A DNA stretch of 64,000 nucleotides from contig JAIBAH010000004.1 of NCBI GenBank assembly GCA_019695295.1, forward strand, positions 37,876 to 101,875, in the 5' to 3' direction. Positions 20,801-29,123 of this stretch are shown in pieces. This stretch comes from Bacteroidia bacterium. GTDB lineage: Bacteria > Bacteroidota > Bacteroidia > J057. The position numbers and the translations under genes are program-made. The notes beneath the pieces were generated by a model. That model saw only the letters and a list, made by a program, of their open reading frames with translations. It did not search any database and had not been told where the DNA came from. Numbering within the stretch: the first letter of the stretch is position 1; each line of letters opens with the position of its first letter.

Positions 20801-23800
20801 TGCACCACTTGTGTTTGTAGGCTTGGAGAATGTTGGATTAGCAATATTCGTTGCACTAAGATATGTATTTGCACCGGGAGTAACTGCTACCCAGTCATAA
20901 GTATAACCTGTAATTGGCGCTGTACCAATTGGGGCAGTAACAGACCCTGGACATATTAATAATGAAATACTATCTGGTTCAACCTGAACATTGGTTGTGG
21001 CTATCAAAGGCTTATTGCAATAGCATGGAGTCTCCATGATAGTTGCCAATAGCGGGCATGCTGTCCCTGCTGCTACATTTTGTGAAAAATTCACAGTTAT
21101 GCTGGAAGATGCAGGAAGATTGACACTTTGGGTTTGAGAGCCCAGCAGAACGTCACCAGAGGAAACAGTTCCGCTTAAATCGGAATCCTTATAAAACTGA
21201 ACCGTTATCGGATTAGCTGAAGTAATATTAATACTACCTGAATTTGTAACCTGTACACTGGCGTTTAACGTTTCTCCTGAAGGAGGGTTTAGTAAAGTAT
21301 AAGCTGTAAGATTCGACAAAGACATATAAGTCCGGCTTACATTGATATAGTTATCATTATCCTGACCAGTAACTTGACCCATATTACAGGTTTGTCCGTT
21401 GGTGATACATGTAGCATTAAAAGAGATATTTGTACTTGCCTCTATTCTTACTTTTGAAGTATCACATGACAAATTAGGATTCACCTGAACAGGTAAAGTG
21501 AATACTACAGAGTCACCCACCAATACACCCGAAGGCATTGGATATCTGTAAATGGTTCCTCCTGCAACGTTTAATATAGTTGGAGAAGAGGATGGGGCAT
21601 TATTGATTGGAGTTAATACACCGGCAACGCTGCCACCGGAATATACTATAAAGTCAACAAACTCAGTACTTCCCGACATGAACGGACCATTATTGACTGC
21701 ACTAAATCGTACTTCTGACATCTGATTTGTACACGGAGACGCGTCTGTATTGGTTAGCTTCACTGTATATAAATTATGAGGCACCGGAGCGCCAGGGATT
21801 TCTACCGGCTGAGTAATCTGGTCTGTTGCAAATATCTTTTCCCCACAAGGTTTGGTTCCTTCTGAAGTAAACAAAAAGGTAGAACCGGATTTAAACGAAC
21901 AGGGTACACTTACAGCCCTGAATCTGATATTTAATCTGTTAATGCCTAAAGGCGCTCCGGATATCCCTACAAGTCCAAAATAATCAAGGGTTGTTCCGGC
22001 AATTGCAGGATCAGCTGAGATATTCCAGCAATAGGTACTTCCTGTCTGAGTTGGATTTTGCAGGGTGTACCACGTTCCGCTATTGTGAGGGTACTCTAAT
22101 TCTGAAGTACCCGCAATAATCTCAGCAGCAGAACTGGGAGACATTACAAAATAAGTTTTAAGATTTTTAACATCACCGCTCTGTACACTGGATAGCGCTA
22201 TCTGATAATCTAAAGTATCACAAAGCTGATGAGGATTATCATTTGCAGCGTCCACTGTAATAATCTGCTGCAAAGAGGTAAGTGAAGGGGAAACATATAA
22301 GGTCTGCTCAGTTTTATTACATATTAATAGAGGATTACTTATATCGGTTGGATAGCCAGTACAGCTAAAGCCTCCCATAATTGTTACACTATCTTTATTA
22401 CAATTGGTAAAAGTACCTACAATTGTATAGTTTTCAGCTTGATATCCACTGAAGTCACCTAACTCAAATACTCCGTTTGCATTAGGAAAATAGGATTGGG
22501 GAGGAGGATTACTACCTGTCCAGTCTGATGTGCGAATAATCTCATGAATCGTAACTCCACTGATTGTCGGCTTTTTGGCAATCCATATATTAGATTTTGC
22601 CGAACTACCAGAATAAACACTCATATTCCACCTTACTGTATCATTATTTGTATATACATAAGGGTTATTCACGGTCATAGAAATCAGAGCCTCACTATTT
22701 GCTGATAAACTATAGTTAGAAGAAAGTGTCAGACCAGGTGTCAGACTCGATATTGGCTGCTCAAAATCTGCATTAAAGATAACGGGTAGGTTATTATATG
22801 GTCCTGCGCCACATGTTCCCACAAAATCTACATATAATTGCGCTATTTGATTGACTCCCCATACAGAAATATTCCAGTCATTGTTTGTGTACAAGGGACT
22901 CATATCAAAAACAAGCACTCCGCCACTATTACTTACAGGGCTAATAGGATAGTAGGAAGAGTAATTTCCCTGTGGATTAACCACTCTGTATGTTGCCGAT
23001 ACAAAATTGGCGCCTTGTGGAAGTGCCACAACCCAATCTGTATATACAACAGGTCTTCTTACTTCATAAGGGAACAAACTTTCGTTAAATTGCCATGCCT
23101 GATCAAAATATACAGAAGAGTAAGCTTCTATTTGCCCATTCTGGCAACCGCTTGGAGATGCATTTACATTTACATAGTTTTGATGCTGAACAGAATGATG
23201 ATAATACTCATCGGGATATCCGGAGCAGCCAAATTGAGTTCCTGTCCATGGCTGATAATCAGTCTCGGGTTGTGCACTCACAAAATTTTGCACTCCAACC
23301 ACCCCTGTATGAGACCAGGTTGGTTCCGACATGAATTTATAGTAGCTGTTAAAAATTATACTGTCTCCTTGGTCAAAAGCAAATCCGGGAGGAAGACATG
23401 GAGTTAAATCCGCAAGGAAAATCCTGCTATTCCATTGATCATCCCAGAAGTTCAAAATACTACCTGAATTATTTGTAACAATATATGAACCGGAAGACGC
23501 ATCATAAATCGATACAAAACTATATAAATATTCGGGAGTAACATCCACTGTTGCACCCCAGAAAGGAAGATAAACATATGCATAATTCCAGTTAGTTATA
23601 CCATTAGGGTTATATACAACAGACTTATAGGCTGCCATTACAGTATCCCCTTTTATAGTATGTTCCCATGCAATTTGAGTACTGTCCAAAACGCCTGAAC
23701 CTCCTGCAACATTATCATTGTCAGGATCCATATAGCCTAATGTTTTGCGTTTAATATCGAATTCTATGATATTTAAACCTTCGCAGGGAGTTCCTGCATT

Positions 23801-25663
23801 TACCCCTTCAAAGCAAGAGTGCTCTACCCAGAAAGTAGGACCCCAGCTGCTTGAACAATTCCACATACTGTAAGTAGCTGGGCTACAAGATGGGTCAGGA
23901 GCAATTCTTAAACCTGGCGTAAAATAGTGCCCTCCACATGCTACTCCGGGTAATGCCTTTAGGTCAAAACACAACCTGCTTCCATCTTCAAATTCGGAGA
24001 AAAACTGATAACCCGATGGAGTATCTGACTTTAAAAGGCGTACTCTTACCAGACTATCTGTACCATTCCATAATTTTTGTGGGTACCCCGGTGCTATAGG
24101 ATGAATTGTTCCGTCATCATAACTAAAAGTGACATTATAACCTGGCAGCCAGGTCAACCCGCTTACCAATGGGATATCAAACTCTACATAACCGTCCGTG
24201 TCTATCTGAAATAAATCCAGATTTAAATCCTGAAGACAAAAGGTCTTTATTTCTCCATCTCTGATTAAATATTCATTTTTTACTCCACCGGTAGCCAACA
24301 ATGCGAGGTGAGCAGAATCGCCTCCTGCTGACCAACTTGTTTCAACCCCTCCGTTGAATGCGTAACTATATCCGCCTGCATTACAGTTATCCTGAAAAAA
24401 CAACTCGGCATTCACTGCATAGTACCCTTCTCCATTTTCATAGCAAAAATTATTATTTGTACATCTTACCCCTTCAACAGTCATTACATTAGTTGAACCT
24501 GGTAAAAGGTCTGGTAAATCCACTTTTAATCTAAATCCGGCCGTTGCGGGATAACTGGTAAAACAACTTCCGGGAGCATTTTCTACAGTATGAGAAACCG
24601 GCACTCCGTTTAAGGTGACATTATCAAAATATTTTTCATCTACTCCATAAATATAAATCAATCCGTTTTCAGCAGTATCTGTACCTGTATTTTGTAAATT
24701 GATTGTATAGACAATAGGAGTAGAAGGACACGTAGGAATGTTTGCCACGGGTATTGTAATGTTTACATAAGCACCCAGAGCATTGGAATACCATACAGTA
24801 TTGGCAACAGCATACCCCGCAATATCCGTGCTATTGGTAATAGCACACCGGTTAACTCCATTACAACCATAATAGGCAGCATAATCTGTAGTTGACCAGG
24901 TATTCCCACTAATACACACAGGTACAGCAGGAGTTTGCATTACTTCAGTAATTATAATGCTTTCCCCATTATCAAAATAAATATCTCCATTTCCTATACC
25001 TGTAAAATCTGTAATCGTAAAGGTTGTCGAAGTTGCTGGAAGGATAGCGGATGAAGTTGCAGCCCCCCCGCTTACCGATGAAATTAATAATCCATTTGTA
25101 TTTACTTCATCCATCTTAATTTGTTGTACACTTCCAAAACCTCCATTATAAATTGTAATGTCACGAGTGAATACATCTCCCTGAGAACCATAATAATTGT
25201 TATTCGTAACCGATGTAATACTCAATGCCGCATAACTAACGTTGTAACTAATCGTATTATGATTAAACGACCCTAAACTCGATGAATAAACGATAGTATT
25301 GGTATTTACCGGCTCGTTAATACGGTTACAGGTAGCAAATCCGCTATAATTGACCGTTATTGAGCCGCCCCCTGATATATTCGGAACACTTAATATAACA
25401 GGATCACTCCCACTCACATAAGTGGCACCTGAGACCGTTCCCCCGTAAATGATTCCATCAGGAAAATTTACAGTTAACTGCCCTCCTGTCGCAGTTGTTC
25501 CGCCATTATTCGTTATTGTAACGCTGAAATTTTGAGCCTCGTTACATACCTCCAATGGATTAGTAGCCAATGGAACAGTTGACGTAAAAGAAATCTGTCC
25601 AAATCCACTATAATACATTACCCCAAATAATAAATAAAAAAGAAATAATTTTACCCACTTCAT
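11870..25663 (-). CDS. Giant SdrD_B-repeat surface protein with embedded NHL-like propeller and T9SS sorting domain
   Basis: This gene encodes about 4,597 residues from ATG 25663, or 4,608 if the frame starts at 25696. I prefer 25663 because MKWVKLFLFYLLFGVMYYSG is then a normal signal peptide. Residues ~25-1660 form a Cys-containing beta-sandwich-like region without clear repeats. From ~1660 to ~4390 lie about 20 SdrD_B (Cna_B-like) domains of ~115-120 residues, each opening with a calcium-loop pattern such as GNYVWYDVNQNGVQD. Between the second and third lies a propeller of NHL-like blades (RGLTYGPDGNLYVNS and similar, ~1950-2230). The C-terminus has a PVELLEFTA module and a T9SS type A sorting domain (LNVYPVPASDYLTVEY to the end). 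A role as a surface adhesin or fibre is inferred from architecture. A weak -7 box (TGGCTTTG) lies at 25715-25722. Confidence 0.92.
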   Translation of the reverse strand: MKWVKLFLFYLLFGVMYYSGFGQISFTSTVPLATNPLEVCNEAQNFSVTITNNGGTTATGGQLTVNFPDGIIYGGTVSGATYVSGSDPVILSVPNISGGGSITVNYSGFATCNRINEPVNTNTIVYSSSLGSFNHNTISYNVSYAALSITSVTNNNYYGSQGDVFTRDITIYNGGFGSVQQIKMDEVNTNGLLISSVSGGAATSSAILPATSTTFTITDFTGIGNGDIYFDNGESIIITEVMQTPAVPVCISGNTWSTTDYAAYYGCNGVNRCAITNSTDIAGYAVANTVWYSNALGAYVNITIPVANIPTCPSTPIVYTINLQNTGTDTAENGLIYIYGVDEKYFDNVTLNGVPVSHTVENAPGSCFTSYPATAGFRLKVDLPDLLPGSTNVMTVEGVRCTNNNFCYENGEGYYAVNAELFFQDNCNAGGYSYAFNGGVETSWSAGGDSAHLALLATGGVKNEYLIRDGEIKTFCLQDLNLDLFQIDTDGYVEFDIPLVSGLTWLPGYNVTFSYDDGTIHPIAPGYPQKLWNGTDSLVRVRLLKSDTPSGYQFFSEFEDGSRLCFDLKALPGVACGGHYFTPGLRIAPDPSCSPATYSMWNCSSSWGPTFWVEHSCFEGVNAGTPCEGLNIIEFDIKRKTLGYMDPDNDNVAGGSGVLDSTQIAWEHTIKGDTVMAAYKSVVYNPNGITNWNYAYVYLPFWGATVDVTPEYLYSFVSIYDASSGSYIVTNNSGSILNFWDDQWNSRIFLADLTPCLPPGFAFDQGDSIIFNSYYKFMSEPTWSHTGVVGVQNFVSAQPETDYQPWTGTQFGCSGYPDEYYHHSVQHQNYVNVNASPSGCQNGQIEAYSSVYFDQAWQFNESLFPYEVRRPVVYTDWVVALPQGANFVSATYRVVNPQGNYSSYYPISPVSNSGGVLVFDMSPLYTNNDWNISVWGVNQIAQLYVDFVGTCGAGPYNNLPVIFNADFEQPISSLTPGLTLSSNYSLSANSEALISMTVNNPYVYTNNDTVRWNMSVYSGSSAKSNIWIAKKPTISGVTIHEIIRTSDWTGSNPPPQSYFPNANGVFELGDFSGYQAENYTIVGTFTNCNKDSVTIMGGFSCTGYPTDISNPLLICNKTEQTLYVSPSLTSLQQIITVDAANDNPHQLCDTLDYQIALSSVQSGDVKNLKTYFVMSPSSAAEIIAGTSELEYPHNSGTWYTLQNPTQTGSTYCWNISADPAIAGTTLDYFGLVGISGAPLGINRLNIRFRAVSVPCSFKSGSTFLFTSEGTKPCGEKIFATDQITQPVEIPGAPVPHNLYTVKLTNTDASPCTNQMSEVRFSAVNNGPFMSGSTEFVDFIVYSGGSVAGVLTPINNAPSSSPTILNVAGGTIYRYPMPSGVLVGDSVVFTLPVQVNPNLSCDTSKVRIEASTNISFNATCITNGQTCNMGQVTGQDNDNYINVSRTYMSLSNLTAYTLLNPPSGETLNASVQVTNSGSINITSANPITVQFYKDSDLSGTVSSGDVLLGSQTQSVNLPASSSITVNFSQNVAAGTACPLLATIMETPCYCNKPLIATTNVQVEPDSISLLICPGSVTAPIGTAPITGYTYDWVAVTPGANTYLSATNIANPTFSKPTNTSGAVEYITYNLYIDRGVGCPGVQTVVVAVDEPANCPLNYGSIGNFIWEDTDGNGLQNEPVSSGINGINVQLYVVGPDGLIGTADDTLKQTVVTVNNGGNPGYYLFDSLYSATYYVHFPTTTTVGGNLTTQNATAVTDGNSDANVTTGNSVAIDINTNGSGVLKDNMTIDAGYIPTLSLGNRVWIETDNDGIYEPASGDLAMDGVKVNLYSDNGDGILSLADGSPIASQITFSGGQYLFTSLNNGNYIVAIDNSNFISGGVLEGLQSTNGNGVATDPDNNIDNDDNGEPVGGFGVASAAISLSAGSEPVNDGDNNNNSNLTLDFGFYCSQTSVFKALVTSHTTDKVEKYDFISGVSEGTFATGGGMSRPYGMIFGSGGDLLVTSSFGDEILRYNNNDGSLIGTFVSYQSGGLDDPRGLTYGPDGNLYVNSYATNQVKRYNGTTGAFIDNFITDAGLSGPHTGILFAPNGLLYVSSFLNDQVRVYNAISGDLVNSISFASLPDMSDPEKGPRGLTLGPDGNIYVGCRTDVIYKINTSTHIVSGFATGTGLLFSGLKFGPDGDLYAVAVSGDRVQKFDGALGTDLGRFDVGGTLGEPKDISFFLTCVTNSGSVGNYIWNDTNGNGLQDEPVSNGINNLSVELWTTGPDNVIGGGDDVMLQDTLTANNGGNPGYYNFTINTTGNYYIKFPLTSGSAVLTTSTPTAGLDGNSDINRVTGNSPVFTIDVNGTGVAKDNPTIDGGYYTPAQIGNFVWNDTDKDGVQDAGEPGVSGVTVILYNNTGEIISTTQTDAYGAYNFTVAPGSYTVGFQLPADYVFSPQNQGGNPAADSDVNPLTGQSGTITVVSGDVNNTIDGGVYYQPSVTTGLGNYVWLDTNGNGLQDNTEKGVASVQVSLMNLSGEILAGTVTNGDGYYQFTGLNAGSYIVSFSLPSGFVFTSQNLGANDSLDSDVSVSGGNLGQSGTIVLGANTFNPTIDAGIVPAAAGTASVGDYIWNDLNQNGIQEVGEPGLSGITVTLYDVSGTPVSSVVTNELGYYMFTNLPAGIYSIGVSIPSGYSTSPVYGGSDDNKDSDISPSGVTEQFLLTSGEVNTSIDGGVYQTAPSGTASLGNYVWYDVNQNGVQDLSESGVSGVTVTLYNNSGSAIAHTMTDASGQYYFVNLPAGTYSVGFSNLPDGYIFTQSGTGTASTGSDSDENGRTASVTLTPGQSNYDLDAGIISGTNQGGKGSIGDFVWYDVNNNGIQDAGEPGAGGVTLTLYASDMTTVLSETTTGDDGYYIFNNLEAGSYYVGISTLPSGFGIVTANAGSSDTKDSDMNPSTQMSSVITLGQGESDLSIDAGIYSAPGTTGSIGDFVWSDQNGNGIQDLGESGIGGITVTLYDLNGNPVMTTVTDENGNYLFVNVPAGEYVIGFSNVPSGFSPTLAGQGSPSTGSDIQSNGLTVIFTLNPGENKTDIDAGYIPSRATIGDYVWYDENRNGIQDGTENGVAGVTVTLYDNNGNPVSSAVTDGNGNYLFVNVIPGTYTLGFGTYPDGMLFTAQNQGPDDSDSDVNSTTGMTSSFTVASGDYNLSFDAGLITPAFGSLYGYVWNDSDKDGVQDINENAVPGVIVTLYDGAVVVATTITDGNGMYYFNDITPGTYTVGFSNLPSNTSFTSQNTGGDDTIDSDVNLSTGLSGTYTITAGQNTEAADAGIISTLVSVGNYVWIDSNSNGTQDVTEQGVAGVQVSISNASGDVLYTTQTNATGYYQFSNLVAGDYSIQFHLPSDYVFTTQGTGTTTDSDADVVTGQTDVFTLIAGNDRTDIDAGVIYTSSSALASLGDYVWYDTNNNGLQDVGEKGVSNVLVVLYDGFGNEVAYTLTNSAGEYLFQDLSAGNYQVGFSLPSGYSFTSSGSGGTNDSDASTSGANFGKTGMITLSTGQSDLNWDAGIILLPDSLASVGNYVWQDINQDGIQDADEAGVSGVTVTLYDKQGNVIAVTETNIYGEYLFTGLSSGEYYLSFTNLPSGWQVSPQGATTDTENDSDINPSGTTAVFYVDGGDNNMSFDAGIYNPLSQNAGLGDRVWMDINSNGIQENGEYGVGGVTVNLWNAAGTVLLNTTMTNGDGYYRFIGLDAGDYRVSFENIPSGYSLTLKDQGGIDSQDSDPVISTGMTGVISLSANTFDPTIDAGIAASSSESGNGSIGDFVWNDLNQNGVQDAGEPGISGVTVTLINVSTGVVLTTETNAFGYYIFNDLSAGTYDLVFSGLPAGYVFTSTNAGSNDNRDSDTDGTGSVTVTLATGESNLSIDAGAYNPVVLGALGNYVWFDTNQNGIQDNGETGVSGVSVSLLGATGNVLQTTTTNASGFYLFTDLTAGNYVVSFSNIPTGYVFTGANTGGDDTIDSDAIPSSDGSMGVSRPVSLTAGQTRLDVDAGIYSNSFAGLGNYVWSDLDRDGVQDTNEPGVAGVTVTVYDNSGTAVANAITDANGYYLFPNLTPGDYYLGFTTLPIGSLFTNANQGGNSNTDSNVNPLTGNTDLITLNAGEINLSLDAGIIAMPEASLYGYVWYDYQSGILPTNVDGIQTAGEMPVAGVTVGLYDTGGQLLAVTVTGADGMYYFSNLVAGTYEIRFLALPAGAKFTLQNQGGDDMTDSDANPLNGNGGQYTVAAGEQKEAADAGLTPTAALTGITFIDGILNVPNTANGVFDSTTEPVLGGVNVILLDASGNILKRGKTTDDGSYIFRNLEPGVSYRVAFEQYPGGCPLCEFTLYNSDGQNDTTDSDVNTSVITQFGSLIYGLTDIISPLMYNELRPFIDAGYARAGSAFPVELLEFTAVLDNVDGLLRWTTTNEVNTSHFAIERSVNNGQSFEWLGDTDAAGNSNSLLNYTYRDLNVAKIAKDKIHYRLKMVDIDNTYKYSNTVELKIAPAELYLNVYPVPASDYLTVEYQLFEAGYADIKVVNALGQQVYNQSVINAKDLPTQKMTLDVKNWAQGVYYLEISTETKVITRKFIVE
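12830..20690 (-). repeat. Coding tandem repeats (~20 SdrD_B units, ~350 bp each)
   Basis: Within the giant gene, a degenerate ~350-bp unit recurs about 20 times and is interrupted once at about 19000-19830 by the propeller-coding segment. Units begin with variants of G(N/D)YVW.D.N.NG.QD. Divergence between units is moderate, so recombination or assembly collapse is a risk here. Confidence 0.85.
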
Positions 25664-26230
25664 AATAATATACTTAATATTAAATTTAGTAAGCATTTTA
25701 CAATTATTATGCCTAAGTACAAAGCCATTTTCCCCCTTTGAGAAAACGCAAATAATAACACTATGATGATTAATATAAATTAAATTTATTAAAAGTTAGA
25801 TTTTTTGATTAAATGCCTGTTTATATCATAATATATACTTTTATTAGAAAAAAGAGAGATTATATAACATTTATTTTCCAGATCTACCAAACCAAAAAAT
25901 CATTGATTATCAAAATATTAATACATAATAACTGAATTTAATAAAATAAAAATGTATAGTTTTTCATTAATCCTTAAATATGTAATATTTTTAACTAAAA
26001 ACGTTTTATTTTTCAAACACCAAAACGTTCCCTAATGAGAGAACGCTTTCTTAATAGGGAGTGATTAAATGAATTAATGATAATAAATATACCATTCAGG
26101 AATATTCCTTACTCAAAAATAGACAAAATTATCATTTTTTTGGCTTTAAAATAATCCTATCCCGGAGTTTGATATGGGAAAATGATATAATTACAATACA
26201 ATCAACGGAGATACCGGATGATGATAAATT
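25664..26230. other. AT-rich intergenic DNA upstream of the giant gene
   Basis: This part of the 779-bp gap between the giant gene and copA is strongly AT-rich. I find no RNA gene or open frame of interest. A weak minus-strand -7 box is at 25715-25722, and the MITE-like element follows at 26231. Confidence 0.5.
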
Positions 26231-26354
26231 AGGACTTACACAACTTAGTGTTATTGGATCATTGAGCGGTGGTTAGTGAGCGGAAGCCGAACTAAGTCTA
26301 AATGCCTCCAAAACACTAAATTACCAATAAAACAGACCTTTTTGCGTAAGTCCT
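26231..26354. mobile_element. MITE-like element, 124 bp, with 13-bp terminal inverted repeats
   Basis: AGGACTTACACAA at the left and TTGCGTAAGTCCT at the right are inverted with one mismatch. The interior has further inverted words (TTATTGG/CCAATAA, TTAGTGTT/AACACTAA) and the hairpin TTAGT-GAGCGGAAGCCGA-ACTAA at 26273-26295. There is no open frame. A TAAAT word lies on both sides but is not a clean target duplication. Terminal sequences of this kind are common on insertion sequences, so mobilisation in trans is plausible. Confidence 0.6.
26273..26295. repeat. GAGCG(G)AAGCCGA-core hairpin inside the MITE-like element
   Basis: Five-base arms TTAGT/ACTAA surround GAGCGGAAGCCGA. The same core with other arms appears at 58853-58893 and 58907-58932. 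Confidence 0.55.
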
Positions 26355-26442
26355 GTAAATGAAAGCTGCTTGTCACTTCTGTCGTTAAAAAACATATCTC
26401 TTGGCGCATAAACAGCCCGTAATAATTATGTATAAAAAAACC

Positions 26443-28866
26443 TTACGCCAGCATATATTTCAGCCTCAGACTGTTACTCACTACCGATACTGAACTCAGT
26501 GCCATTGTGGCTCCGGCAATCATCGGATTGAGCATAAACTCCGTGAAGGGAAACAAAACCCCGGCAGCGATTGGAATGGCTACTACATTATAGGCAAACG
26601 CCCAGAAAAGATTCTGACGAATTACAGAAACGGTAAAATGAGAAAGTTGAATCATCTGAGGAATAAGCCGTAAATCCGGGTGAATCAGAGTAACTTTTGC
26701 CACTTCCATTGCTATATCAGTGCCTCTGCCCATAGCAATACTCAGGTCAGCGCGGGATAGAGCCTGCGCATCATTAATCCCGTCTCCGGCCATAGCGACC
26801 GCTTTTCCCTCCTTTTGCAACGCCATTACGAAAGCCTCTTTATCTGAAGGCATTACTTCTGCCCTCACCTGCTGAATCCCTACGGAATCTGCCACTGCTT
26901 TTGCCGTTTGCGGATTGTCCCCTGTAAGCATATATACAGCGATTCCTTTATCCAGCAGCATTTTCACTGCCTCCTTACTGTGCGGATTTACTTTATCGGC
27001 AATCGCTATCACTGCCAGTACCTGATGCGTGTCCATGAATAAAATCACGGTTTTTGCCTCTCCTTTAAATGTTTGAATCTGACGGGATAAAGCAGAAGAA
27101 ATCTTTACATTCAGTTTTTCCATCTGCCTGGGGGAACCGATAAAATAATACTCATTCCCGGCTTTTGCCGTTACCCCTTTACCCATAATATTTTTACATT
27201 CTGTAATCTCTACCGAGGGGAAAATGATATTTTGGTAAGTCTGTAATACTGCATCTGCCAGCGGATGACCCGACTGAAGCTCCATTGCATAGATAATTCC
27301 TTTCAGCCGGGCTTTCTCACTTACTCCCTCCTCCCATATCCAATCCGTAACCTTAGGTTTCCCTTCAGTGATTGTTCCGGTTTTATCCAGCACAACTGTG
27401 TTTGTTTTACAGGCAATCTCCAGACTTTCAGCGTCTTTTATCAGAATTCCTTTTTCGGCTCCTTTGCCTACTCCCACCATGATAGCGGTAGGAGTAGCCA
27501 GCCCCAGCGCACACGGACAGGCAATCACAAGTACCGTGATCATAGCAAGAATCCCCTGACTTACCCCATTTTCACCCCCAAAAACTGCCCAGACCACAAA
27601 AGTAAGCAGTGCAATTCCCAGCACCACAGGCACGAAAACCGAAGCAATACGATCTACCAGTTTCTGAATCGGGGCTTTGCTTCCCTGGGCTTCTCTCACT
27701 CTTTGAATAATGTGGGATAGATAAGTATCTTTACCCGCTTTTAATACTTCCACGGTAAGGCTTCCTTTCTGATTGATTGTTCCGGCAAATACCTTTGCGT
27801 CCCGGTTTTTCTCCACCGGAACGGCCTCTCCCGTAAGCATACTTTCATCCACAGCAGATTCTCCGCTGGTGATAATTCCATCCACCGGGATTTTTTCTCC
27901 CGGTTTTACGAGAATCAGGTCTTCTGTTTGTAAAGAGGAAATACTGCAAACCTCCGTAGCGCCACCTTCCAGCAATCGGGTAACGGTCTGAGGTTGTAAA
28001 TCCATAAGCAGGCGGATAGAAGACGCCGTTTGATTCTTAGCTCTCTCTTCCAGCCACTTTCCTAATAAAATAAAAGCAATCACAATACCTGCAGATTCAA
28101 AATAAACATGTGCTTCCAGTCCTTTGGAAGTCCAGTATTGAGGATATAAAGTATTAAATACACTAAAAAGATAGGCAATACCCGTACTCAAAGCCACAAG
28201 CGTATCCATATTTACAGAACCGTGCTTTATTTTTTTCCAGGCATTGACAAAAAACTGCCTCCCCCAGATAAAAAGTACAGGCGTGGAAAGCCCCCACATC
28301 AGATAGGAAGCAAAAGGAGCATGCATAAAAAACATGCCTATTATAAATAATGGTACGGCAAAAACTCCCGCCCAAATGAGGTTCATACGCTGCTTCTCCA
28401 GTGCATCCTTCCGGGCGGCATCCACCATTTCCATTTCAGAGTCTGTATCAGCTACAATCAAATCATAGCCAACCATCTGAAGGGCTTTCTGAAAGTCGTG
28501 TACATCCTTATTTTCAGGAAGATACCCAACCGTAACCGTATTATCCGCAAGATTTACCGCAGCACTCAGCACTCCGCTCTGATAGCTCAGGATACTCTCC
28601 ACGCTCGAAGCACAGCTTGCACAGGTCATTCCCTGAACGGGAAACGTTTTTTTAATCACCGGAACGGTAAAACCCAGCTTGCGGATTTTATCAGTTACCT
28701 GAAGAATCGCTTCTGTTTTTTCAGATTTTATAAGTACCCTCCGATTATTTACTTCTGTTTTGTGTGAAATAATATCCGGAATTGCATCTATATGTTTATC
28801 GATTAAGACCGCGTTATTTTCATTTTCGATGTCAGTAACCGGAATTACAAGAATATCGTTTTCCAT
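26443..28866 (-). CDS. copA: Copper-translocating P1B-type ATPase
   Basis: This 807-residue P1B ATPase exports copper from the cytosol using ATP. The N-terminus holds one intact heavy-metal-associated domain with GMTCASC (C82, C85). The ~70 residues before it look like a second HMA domain that has lost its CxxC. The core has TM helices from about 165, the TGE actuator motif (345-347), the membrane CPC motif (450-452), the phosphorylated D494 in DKTGT, GHPLADA, TGDNP and GDGIND. CPC plus this layout points to monovalent copper. No chaperone or regulator gene lies beside it. It is transcribed away from the DUF2330 gene, with a 257-bp divergent gap. The stop lies ~90 bp from the MITE-like element. 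Confidence 0.95.
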   Translation of the reverse strand: MENDILVIPVTDIENENNAVLIDKHIDAIPDIISHKTEVNNRRVLIKSEKTEAILQVTDKIRKLGFTVPVIKKTFPVQGMTCASCASSVESILSYQSGVLSAAVNLADNTVTVGYLPENKDVHDFQKALQMVGYDLIVADTDSEMEMVDAARKDALEKQRMNLIWAGVFAVPLFIIGMFFMHAPFASYLMWGLSTPVLFIWGRQFFVNAWKKIKHGSVNMDTLVALSTGIAYLFSVFNTLYPQYWTSKGLEAHVYFESAGIVIAFILLGKWLEERAKNQTASSIRLLMDLQPQTVTRLLEGGATEVCSISSLQTEDLILVKPGEKIPVDGIITSGESAVDESMLTGEAVPVEKNRDAKVFAGTINQKGSLTVEVLKAGKDTYLSHIIQRVREAQGSKAPIQKLVDRIASVFVPVVLGIALLTFVVWAVFGGENGVSQGILAMITVLVIACPCALGLATPTAIMVGVGKGAEKGILIKDAESLEIACKTNTVVLDKTGTITEGKPKVTDWIWEEGVSEKARLKGIIYAMELQSGHPLADAVLQTYQNIIFPSVEITECKNIMGKGVTAKAGNEYYFIGSPRQMEKLNVKISSALSRQIQTFKGEAKTVILFMDTHQVLAVIAIADKVNPHSKEAVKMLLDKGIAVYMLTGDNPQTAKAVADSVGIQQVRAEVMPSDKEAFVMALQKEGKAVAMAGDGINDAQALSRADLSIAMGRGTDIAMEVAKVTLIHPDLRLIPQMIQLSHFTVSVIRQNLFWAFAYNVVAIPIAAGVLFPFTEFMLNPMIAGATMALSSVSVVSNSLRLKYMLA

Positions 28867-29078
28867 TAACTTAAATAATATTGAGTTGATAGTTGTTTTC
28901 TCAGGCTTGACGGACCAGATTCAGTAAACTTATACCGAATAATTCTAAAACCCGTTTTTCAGGGAAAAGTTAACGAACCGGAACAGTAAAAAAACAGGAA
29001 TTATAGTTATGGATTGTATTTTATTCCGAAAATTTAGAAATTATAAAATATAAACTTCCATATCTCATACAAATTTAC

Positions 29079-29086
29079 TATATTTG
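29079..29086 (+). promoter_or_regulatory. Bacteroidota -7 box TATATTTG
   Basis: Exact TAnnTTTG match 38 bases before the start at 29124. Confidence 0.6.
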
Positions 29087-29123
29087 CAAACAAAACCTCA
29101 ACTCAGATAAACAGATAACTTTT

